Part shown: positions 59,433 to 64,000 of the stretch, in pieces | Layout: each line of letters opens with the position of its first letter | How positions within the stretch are numbered: position 1 is the first letter of the stretch | NCBI GenBank assembly: GCA_003153355.1 | Contig: PLYH01000004.1 | Span: 1 to 64,000, forward strand | Origin: Candidatus Peregrinibacteria bacterium | Lineage (GTDB): Bacteria; Patescibacteriota; Gracilibacteria; UBA1369 | Direction: 5' to 3' | DNA: 64,000 nt | Made by a program: the position numbers and the translations under genes | The notes under the pieces: model-generated | Told to the model about the DNA's origin: nothing | Databases searched by the model: none | What the model saw: the letters and a program-made list of their open reading frames with translations, nothing else

Positions 59433-59888
59433 ATGGACAATATAGTTCAAGAAAGCGGTGAAATCAAGATGAAAGAAAGGATGGAAGAGCTCACCCGTCA
59501 CATGGAGACACTCAACGGTAAGCTCCTCCAGGCCAGAAAAGAATTTGACGCTTTTGAGCTAGTTTATGAGGAGCTCTATGGCAGTAAAAAAGGTTCAGGC
59601 CAGACTTCAAAAAGCAAAGAACTGAAGGAAATGATAGTAGCCATTCTCAGAGAGTCGGGGGCCTCTTTGCATTATAAAGAAATTGCAGTGAAGGTGGAAC
59701 AAAAACTTAATCGCTCCATTACTGAAGGACAGATTTATATTACCCTTAAACGATCGATTGATAATTCGGAAGGGCTTTTTAAAAAGGATGAGGAAAATCC
59801 CGGTTTTTTTATATTGGCGAACGTTGAAAATCAACCCCCGATTGTAAATCCCCCGGTTCCAACTCCAGAAATAAATCCTCAACCATAA
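59433..59888 (+). CDS. coiled-coil plus HARE-like winged-helix protein
   Basis: The N-terminal half (about 10-60) is a coiled coil (MEELTRHMETLNGKLLQARK). The second half (about 68-135) is a winged helix of HARE type: LKEMIVAILRESGASLHYKE, then VEQKLNRSITEGQIYITLKR and a hairpin ending GFFILANV. A Pro-rich tail ends the protein. It shares its layout with the 25222-25653 gene and its wing pattern with the C-termini of the sigma4-HARE proteins. It is probably DNA-binding; the targets are unknown. The start ATG at 59433 lies directly after the leader hairpin. Confidence 0.65.
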   Translation: MDNIVQESGEIKMKERMEELTRHMETLNGKLLQARKEFDAFELVYEELYGSKKGSGQTSKSKELKEMIVAILRESGASLHYKEIAVKVEQKLNRSITEGQIYITLKRSIDNSEGLFKKDEENPGFFILANVENQPPIVNPPVPTPEINPQP

Positions 59889-59891
59889 AAC

Positions 59892-59922
59892 AAAAAGCCC
59901 TGAGTTGAAGCAGGGCTTTCTT
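59892..59922 (+). terminator. terminator of the 59433-59888 gene
   Basis: The stem AAAGCCCTG/CAGGGCTTT with an 8-nt loop is followed by CTT. A good stem but a modest T-run. Confidence 0.7.
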
Positions 59923-59948
59923 ATCCCGTAATAACGGAATGATTGCAT

Positions 59949-60194
59949 ATGAATGGTAGACAAAAGCGCAAAAAAAATCAAGTGACGAGTTGTTGTGGTC
60001 GTAAAAAATGTTCTTTTTGGTGCCGCCTGACAGGAAGAGGCCCAATGGAAAATTGGATGCTGTGGCTCGTTTTCGGAACAATCGTCATTGTGGCAATTGC
60101 GATTTCAAATTGGGATAACACTATAAAAATTATTGGTGGCATTTCATCCATCGTTCCGTCCATCATTTCCTTTTTACGATCACGGCGCGATTAA
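59949..60194 (+). CDS. possible small membrane protein
   Basis: A frame of 81 codons from the ATG at 59949, or 49 from 60045, contains one clear membrane segment (MLWLVFGTIVIVAIAI) and a second weaker one, ending in basic RSRRD. The part before 60045 is Cys/Lys-rich and may be untranslated. No family is recognised; the hydrophobic segment with positive end is the main support. Confidence 0.4.
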   Translation: MNGRQKRKKNQVTSCCGRKKCSFWCRLTGRGPMENWMLWLVFGTIVIVAIAISNWDNTIKIIGGISSIVPSIISFLRSRRD

Positions 60195-60229
60195 TGAGCC
60201 AATCTTATGGCTTTCCTTTCGCTTTTCGC

Positions 60230-60235
60230 TATAAT
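60230..60235 (+). promoter_or_regulatory. -10 box of rmlB
   Basis: A perfect TATAAT (60230-60235) lies 29 nt before the rmlB ATG; the -35 region is poor. Confidence 0.45.
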
Positions 60236-60264
60236 ATAATCAATTTCCACCTAACTTTACGCTT

Positions 60265-61311
60265 ATGGCGAAGAAAGTTCTTATTACGGGCGGAGCCGGG
60301 TTTATCGGCAGCAACTATGTGCATTATTATGTTCAGCAGCATCCCAAGGATGAGGTGATTGTGCTGGATAAGCTCACGTATGCCGGGAATCTGGATAATA
60401 TTGCCGGGCTCATCAAGGAGCGGAAGGTGACGTTTGTTGAAGGCGACATTGCGGATCAGGATTTTATTAATAAGCTTTTTGGGCGGGAGCAGTTTCATAC
60501 GGTGATTAATTTTGCGGCGGAGACGCATGTGGATCGGTCTATTATTGATCCGCATATTTTTGTGCATACCAACGTGATGGGCACGCATAATCTGCTGCTG
60601 GCGTCGCGCGATAACGAGGTGAAGCGTTACCATCAGATTTCCACGGATGAGGTCTACGGCGATCTGGGCACGGGTTCCAAGAACTATTTTACGGAGTCCA
60701 CGCCCATCAATCCGAACTGTCCGTATGCGGCTTCCAAGGCCGCGGCCGACCTTTTGGTGATGTCGTATTACGAGACCTACAAAATGCCGATCACGATTAG
60801 CAGATGTTCCAACAACTACGGGCCGTACCAGTTTCCGGAAAAGCTCATCCCCTTCTTTTTTAAATTGGCTTCGGAGAATAAACCTTTGCCGGTGTACGGC
60901 GACGGCTTGAACGTGCGCGACTGGTTATATGTATTGGACCACTGCAGTGCGATTGATCTGATCGTTTCGAGCACCAAATACGGCGAAGTCTACAACATCG
61001 GCGGCCACAACGAATACACGAACCTGGAAATCACGAAACATATTTTGCGCTTCTTGGGCAAAGATGAAAATCTCATCACCTTCGTGGAAGACCGCAAAGC
61101 CCACGACCGCAGATACGCGATGGACCCGGCGAAGATTGAACGCGAACTGGGCTGGGCTCCTTCGGTGACTTTTGACCAGGGCATTAAAAAGACTTTTGAT
61201 TGGTATGTGGAGAATGCCGCGTGGTCTGCGAAGTTGACTGACCGCAGCCATAAGGCTTTGCTTTCTACCAAAATGGAGGCCTGCAAAGTGCCGCAGAAGA
61301 CGACCCGATAA
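60265..61311 (+). CDS. rmlB: dTDP-glucose 4,6-dehydratase
   Basis: This enzyme converts dTDP-glucose to dTDP-4-keto-6-deoxyglucose, the branch point for dTDP-rhamnose and other deoxysugars. The 348-residue short-chain dehydrogenase has the NAD motif TGGAGFIGSN, STDEVYGDLG, catalytic YAASKAA (Tyr-x3-Lys), and SRCSNNYGPYQFPEKLIP with GDGLNVRDWLYVLDH, all typical of RmlB. rmlA, rmlC and rmlD are not in the window. The WxcM/FdtA-like cupin 4 kb upstream belongs to the family that acts on this product. The downstream gene follows after 11 bp. Confidence 0.95.
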   Translation: MAKKVLITGGAGFIGSNYVHYYVQQHPKDEVIVLDKLTYAGNLDNIAGLIKERKVTFVEGDIADQDFINKLFGREQFHTVINFAAETHVDRSIIDPHIFVHTNVMGTHNLLLASRDNEVKRYHQISTDEVYGDLGTGSKNYFTESTPINPNCPYAASKAAADLLVMSYYETYKMPITISRCSNNYGPYQFPEKLIPFFFKLASENKPLPVYGDGLNVRDWLYVLDHCSAIDLIVSSTKYGEVYNIGGHNEYTNLEITKHILRFLGKDENLITFVEDRKAHDRRYAMDPAKIERELGWAPSVTFDQGIKKTFDWYVENAAWSAKLTDRSHKALLSTKMEACKVPQKTTR

Positions 61312-61322
61312 TATCCTTCGCT

Positions 61323-61739
61323 ATGGAAAAATTAACAATTCCCAAAGACATTCAGGTTTTTTGCGTCAAAACTTCGTCATTCCCAAGTGGCGTGATGGAC
61401 GCGCATCATAAAATCCACGAGCTCGTGCCTTACGTGAAGGGCGTTTCCAAACCCCGCAGATTTTTTGCGGTTTCCTGGCGTGAACATGGCGAAATCGTTT
61501 ACAACGCCGCCGCGGAAGAGCTTGAACACGGCGAGGGTAAAAAGCTGGGCTGTGAACCTTTCACCATCAGGCACGGAGAATATGCGAGCATCACCATTTA
61601 TGACTACATGAACCATATCCCGAAGATCGCGAAAACGTTCCGGGAACTTCTAGCGTTATCCGATCTGGATCCGAAAGGCTACTGCCTGGAAATGTATCTG
61701 AACGAAAAGGACATCAAGTGCATGGTGCTGCTGAAATAA
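61323..61739 (+). CDS. hypothetical protein, possibly GyrI-like ligand-binding domain
   Basis: This 138-residue, single-domain protein alternates strands and helices (RFFAVSWREHGEIVYNAAAEE, GEYASITIYDYMNHIPKIAK, GYCLEMYLNEKDIKCMVLL), a pattern resembling SOUL/GyrI-like effector-binding domains. The resemblance is weak and I would not give a function. It follows rmlB by 11 bp and is probably in the same transcript. The cloverleaf RNA locus begins right after its stop codon on the other strand. Confidence 0.6.
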   Translation: MEKLTIPKDIQVFCVKTSSFPSGVMDAHHKIHELVPYVKGVSKPRRFFAVSWREHGEIVYNAAAEELEHGEGKKLGCEPFTIRHGEYASITIYDYMNHIPKIAKTFRELLALSDLDPKGYCLEMYLNEKDIKCMVLLK

Positions 61740-61740
61740 A

Positions 61741-61827
61741 CTCAATGTTTGGACCCGAGGGGAATCGAACCCCCATGACTGGGTACCAACCCCGGTCATG
61801 CTTCCTAAGCCGGGCCCAAACATTGAG
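61741..61827 (-). ncRNA. cloverleaf, tRNA-like RNA of unknown function
   Basis: On the minus strand a 17-bp closing stem (61811-61827 with 61741-61757, one G-U) encloses three arms. They are GCTT-AGG-AAGC, a 9-pair stem with one C-A mismatch capped by a 7-nt loop GTTGGTA, and a normal tRNA T-arm with loop TTCGATT. The inner 68 nt looks like a shrunken tRNA with a TGG (Pro) triplet at the anticodon position. However, it has no linker bases, a 3-nt D loop, an over-long anticodon stem and no encoded CCA, unlike the other tRNAs here. It is not a standard tRNA. Its own promoter lies just upstream. Confidence 0.7.
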
Positions 61828-61834
61828 CAGAATA

Positions 61835-61843
61835 TTTATATCA
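61835..61843 (-). promoter_or_regulatory. extended -10 promoter of the cloverleaf RNA
   Basis: The minus strand reads TGATATAAA (61843 to 61835). Transcription would start near 61828, at the base of the closing stem. Confidence 0.5.
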
Positions 61844-61888
61844 AAACAACATGAAGCTTTTTTAAACAGATTCTAAGATAATTATTAT

Positions 61889-61917
61889 TTGGTACATCTG
61901 TTCAATTTTGATATAAT
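61889..61917 (+). promoter_or_regulatory. promoter of the small RNA at 61924
   Basis: TTGGTA (61889-61894), a 17-bp spacer and a perfect TATAAT (61912-61917) preceded by TGA (extended -10). Confidence 0.65.
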
Positions 61918-61923
61918 TTTGTT

Positions 61924-61977
61924 GTACCAACCCCGGTTACCAAGCCGGAAAAAGAGCTCCTGTAGTGGAGCTCTTTT
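61924..61977 (+). ncRNA. predicted 54-nt small RNA with intrinsic terminator, complementary to the cloverleaf RNA
   Basis: The promoter predicts a start at 61924, 7 nt after the -10. The RNA has an unpaired 5' end, a hairpin CCGGTT-ACCA-AGCCGG, an A-rich linker and a strong terminator (GAGCTCC/GGAGCTC, loop TGTAGT, then four T). Its first 14 nt (GTACCAACCCCGGT) and a later AAGCCGG are identical to 61783-61796 and 61807-61813 on plus, so they are complementary to the cloverleaf RNA made from minus. There is no open frame. The terminator stem also serves the VOC gene from the other side. Confidence 0.6.
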
Positions 61978-62004
61978 GATATTCGTTTTGGCTGTGATTA
62001 TTGC

Positions 62005-62394
62005 CTACATCGGCTTTGGCTGGAGCAGGCTCATTTGGTTGCCTTCGGTGTCCACGATCTGGACGTACATGCCCACGCCCGGGATTTCTACCGGGTGGTC
62101 AATGACCTTTCCGCCGGCTTCTTCAACTTTTTTCATTGAGGCATTGATGTCTTTGACGGAAACCGCGAGACGCGCGTTCCAGTTGCTTGTTTCCGATTTC
62201 TGAAAGAAACCGCCGTTGATGGCGCCGGGATTTTTGATCATTCCCTTGTCGTCGGTTTCCGTGGTGGTGACCAGGACGTAATCCCCCATTTCCGGGCCCA
62301 TCACCTGGAATTTCCAGTCAAAGGTTTTGCCGTAAAAGTCCATCATGCGTTTTTTGTCGCCGGCCGGCATTTCAAAGTGAACGATTGGGTCCAT
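62005..62394 (-). CDS. VOC-family (glyoxalase/dioxygenase-fold) protein
   Basis: This 129-residue protein has the beta-alpha-beta-beta-beta pattern of the vicinal-oxygen-chelate superfamily: IVHFEMPAGDKKRMMDFYGK, FDWKFQVMG, LAVSVKDINASMKKVEEAGG and VQIVDTEGNQMSLLQ. The potential metal ligands are His6 and a C-terminal Glu/Gln. The family includes glyoxalases, dioxygenases and antibiotic-binding proteins, so the substrate is open. Transcripts end at the shared terminator at 61950-61977. Confidence 0.85.
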   Translation of the reverse strand: MDPIVHFEMPAGDKKRMMDFYGKTFDWKFQVMGPEMGDYVLVTTTETDDKGMIKNPGAINGGFFQKSETSNWNARLAVSVKDINASMKKVEEAGGKVIDHPVEIPGVGMYVQIVDTEGNQMSLLQPKPM

Positions 62395-62428
62395 GAAAAA
62401 TTTGAAAAAAATAAAAGAGAATTTTATT

Positions 62429-63325
62429 CTACTCCCCTTTGGCCACGTCCTCCAAAACTTTAATGTCGAGCTTCTTCATTTTGAGCATGGCGTTGGTCAC
62501 TCGGACGGCTTTGGCTCGGTCGGGATCGGACATGAGCTTGCCCAAGATGCCCGGCACGATCTGCCAGGACACGCCGTATTTGTCTTTGGTCCAGCCGCAC
62601 TGGCCGCCGTTCGAATCTGCCGCGAGGCTGTTCCAATAATAGTCCACTTCTTCCTGATCTTTACAGTCCACAATAAATGAAATGGCTTCACTGAAGGTGA
62701 ATTTGTGAGCCTTGCTGCTTTCCATGGCCATGAAATCCTGGCCTTCCAGTTGGAACGTGGCATGGCTCATAGTTCCCTCTTTTTCAGGTTCGCCGGGGCC
62801 GGCCTTATACACATCCTTCATTTTTGAATCTTTGAACACGGAGCAATAAAATTTCATGGCTTCTTCGCATTTGCCAAAATTGTCCTGAGTGAACATCAGG
62901 TACGGCGTAATTTTTTGTGGAGTTTCGCTGAGGTTCAGCTGCCATGAAACGCCAAATTTATCCTGGATCCAGCCGAATTTTTTGCTGTAGGGATATTCTT
63001 GCAGAGGCATCAGAACTTCTCCTCCGGCTAAAAATTTTGCCCACAAATCATCGATCTCCTTTTCAGTTTCAAAGCTCACCGCGAAGGAGATGGAAGGGTT
63101 AAACTTGAAGATCGGACCGCCGTTGAGGGCTAAAAAATTCAGTCCGCAGAGCTGAAAATCTACAGTCAAGACCGTGCCCTCTTTTTGACCCGAAACTTTT
63201 TCAACCTCCTTGCCTTGGTAGCGGGAAACCGTCCCTATCTTTGAGTTTTTAAAGAGTGAGACATAGAAATTCACGGCTTCTTCGGCCTGATTGTTGAACC
63301 ATAAACACGGCGAGATTTTTTGCAT
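62429..63325 (-). CDS. tandem PhnB-like VOC protein
   Basis: Two VOC domains of the PhnB/3-demethylubiquinone-type are fused (residues about 1-140 and 141-290), each with the pattern PCLWFNNQAEEAVNFYVSLF or PYLMFTQDNFGKCEEAMKFY and a WIQDKFGVSWQL or WTKDKYGVSWQIVP end. The family is widespread and usually uncharacterised. It lies upstream of the single-domain VOC gene on the same strand, 34 bp apart, so the two VOC genes probably form an operon. Confidence 0.87.
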   Translation of the reverse strand: MQKISPCLWFNNQAEEAVNFYVSLFKNSKIGTVSRYQGKEVEKVSGQKEGTVLTVDFQLCGLNFLALNGGPIFKFNPSISFAVSFETEKEIDDLWAKFLAGGEVLMPLQEYPYSKKFGWIQDKFGVSWQLNLSETPQKITPYLMFTQDNFGKCEEAMKFYCSVFKDSKMKDVYKAGPGEPEKEGTMSHATFQLEGQDFMAMESSKAHKFTFSEAISFIVDCKDQEEVDYYWNSLAADSNGGQCGWTKDKYGVSWQIVPGILGKLMSDPDRAKAVRVTNAMLKMKKLDIKVLEDVAKGE

Positions 63326-63349
63326 ATGAGTTGTGGGATAAGTGATCCG

Positions 63350-63745
63350 TTACGCTTTGGATCCTCCTGGTGGCGGACCATATTTCGCCCCGCCTAAAGC
63401 CAGGATTGGAACAAAGATGATGGACAAAAAGATCAATCCCAGCGTAAAGCCTGTGCCTTTTCCGAATCTGAGGGAAAGGTTGTGTTGCATCATAATGATG
63501 ACAATGAAATTCACGAACGGAATGAAGAGCAGCAAAAACCACCACCATGGTTTTCCGATGATCTGAAGATAAACGAAAACGTTATAAAAAGGGATGATGG
63601 AAGCCCAGCCCGGTTTTCCGGCTTTTTCGAAAATTCTCCAGTAACAGTAAATAAAAAACACCGCGATGACCGCAAATATGCCCATTTGGAGTGGGGACAT
63701 TTGGCTTATGCTGGCCGAGTACGAATAGGAGTAAGATGTTGGCAT
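63350..63745 (-). CDS. DUF5684-like small membrane protein
   Basis: This 131-residue protein has a Ser/Tyr-rich start and about three to four membrane helices, with the conserved FEKAGKPGWASIIPFYN and IIGKPWWWFLLLFIPFVN motifs, LSLRFGK and a terminal Pro/Gly tail, matching the DUF5684 pattern. The function of the family is unknown. It is 24 bp upstream of the tandem VOC gene and may be the first gene of that operon. Confidence 0.78.
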   Translation of the reverse strand: MPTSYSYSYSASISQMSPLQMGIFAVIAVFFIYCYWRIFEKAGKPGWASIIPFYNVFVYLQIIGKPWWWFLLLFIPFVNFIVIIMMQHNLSLRFGKGTGFTLGLIFLSIIFVPILALGGAKYGPPPGGSKA

Positions 63746-63786
63746 TTATTTTCGTTATGGGATAATTGTATGGATATTACCAGTTC

Positions 63787-63815
63787 TTCAAAGCTAAATC
63801 AAAATATGCTATGAT
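63787..63815 (+). promoter_or_regulatory. promoter of proS
   Basis: TTCAAA (63787-63792), a 17-bp spacer and TATGAT (63810-63815) with a TGC extended -10 element, 30 nt before the ATG. Confidence 0.55.
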
Positions 63816-63844
63816 GCTTTTGATTTATTTTCATCTGTTTTTGT

Positions 63845-64000
63845 ATGCGTTACTCCAGGTTTTTCGGAAGGACCACTATGACCGTTCCTCATGATGCGGA
63901 TTCGGTGAATGCTCGCCTGCTGACCCAGGGCGGGTTCGTGGATAAAATGGCTGCGGGTATTTACAACTATTTGCCGATGGGCAAACGGGTCCTTGATAAA
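63845..64000 (+). CDS. proS: prolyl-tRNA synthetase, N-terminal fragment
   Basis: Only the first 52 codons lie in the window. They match the ProRS N-terminus: MRYSRFFGRT, then SVNARLLTQGGFVDKMAAGI followed by YNYLPMGKRVL, against MRTSQYLLST and [20 protein letters not shown] followed by LPTGVRVL in E. coli. The class II core lies beyond the window. It is the fourth aminoacyl-tRNA synthetase gene in 64 kb. Confidence 0.85.
   Translation, partial: MRYSRFFGRTTMTVPHDADSVNARLLTQGGFVDKMAAGIYNYLPMGKRVLDK

Noticed and set aside
61741-61827. Ordinary tRNA on the minus strand
   Set aside because: The T-arm is perfect, but the D-arm, anticodon stem length, linkers and missing CCA do not fit a decoding tRNA; kept as a tRNA-like RNA instead.
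1-64000. CRISPR arrays or insertion sequences
   Set aside because: I saw no regularly spaced direct repeats and no transposase gene; the inverted repeats found are isolated.
1-64000. Alternative genetic code (UGA as Gly or Trp)
   Set aside because: Several well-supported genes end in TGA (CarS-like, ylxR, EamA, PH-domain gene) and conserved families need no UGA read-through.

Overview
The window looks like a chromosomal piece of a candidate-phyla-radiation (Patescibacteria) bacterium. A Peregrinibacteria-like lineage is my best guess, but no 16S gene is present to prove it. The reasons are: small unknown families typical of such genomes (DUF3467, a DUF5684-like membrane protein); two large VirD4/TraG-like ATPases without a conjugation cluster; a single-chain archaeal/eukaryotic-type glycyl-tRNA synthetase; sigma-region-4/HARE-HTH fusion proteins; a CarS-like CDP-lipid enzyme; and almost no biosynthetic pathways. 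UGA acts as a normal stop (for example carS-like, ylxR and the EamA gene), so the UGA=Gly code of Gracilibacteria/Absconditabacteria is excluded. Almost no start codon has a Shine-Dalgarno sequence, whereas sigma-70-type promoters (TTGACA/TATAAT, often with extended -10) are easy to find.

Layout. 1-5 kb: two Met tRNAs, a CDP-alcohol phosphatidyltransferase with a CarS-like partner, then an operon of a membrane-anchored VirD4-like ATPase and an LCP cell-wall ligase. 5-9 kb: radC, glyS, dtd, a DUF3467 gene and rlmN. 9-18 kb: an OmpR-like regulator with a degenerate receiver, two paralogous sigma4-HARE proteins, a TPR protein, valS, nadC and a HIT protein. 18-25 kb: tRNA-Leu, an EamA transporter, dnaE and aspS. 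25-36 kb: a second VirD4-like ATPase, secreted wall proteins (3D/PG-binding, M23-SLH), an HD hydrolase with tsaE, tRNA-Arg, a PH-domain protein with ruvB, and a lipoprotein. 36-41 kb: CIRCE-controlled clpC, then rpsA. 41-47 kb: two very large, unusual predicted hydrolases in one operon. 47-55 kb: ylxR, a UvrD/RecB-like helicase-nuclease, rmuC, a methyltransferase, infB and, directly after infB, a 144-nt palindromic element. 55-60 kb: an accessory island with hicBA, a WxcM/FdtA-like gene, a TPR-Arr ADP-ribosyltransferase flanked by a duplicated gene end, an AT-rich orphan, a NucS-like nuclease and a coiled-coil/winged-helix protein. 60-64 kb: rmlB, a cloverleaf RNA locus facing a tiny promoter-RNA-terminator unit that is partly complementary to it, VOC proteins, a DUF5684-like protein and the start of proS.

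Most genes are informational or envelope genes: translation (glyS, valS, aspS, proS, dtd, rlmN, tsaE, rpsA, infB), DNA replication and repair (dnaE, ruvB, rmuC, radC, helicase-nuclease), protein quality control (clpC) and wall or surface biology (LCP, M23-SLH, 3D protein, lipoprotein). The most unusual items are the paired RNAs at 61.7-62.0 kb, the structured element after infB, the giant hydrolase operon at 41-46.7 kb, the Arr fusion and its duplication scar, and the sigma4-HARE paralogues.
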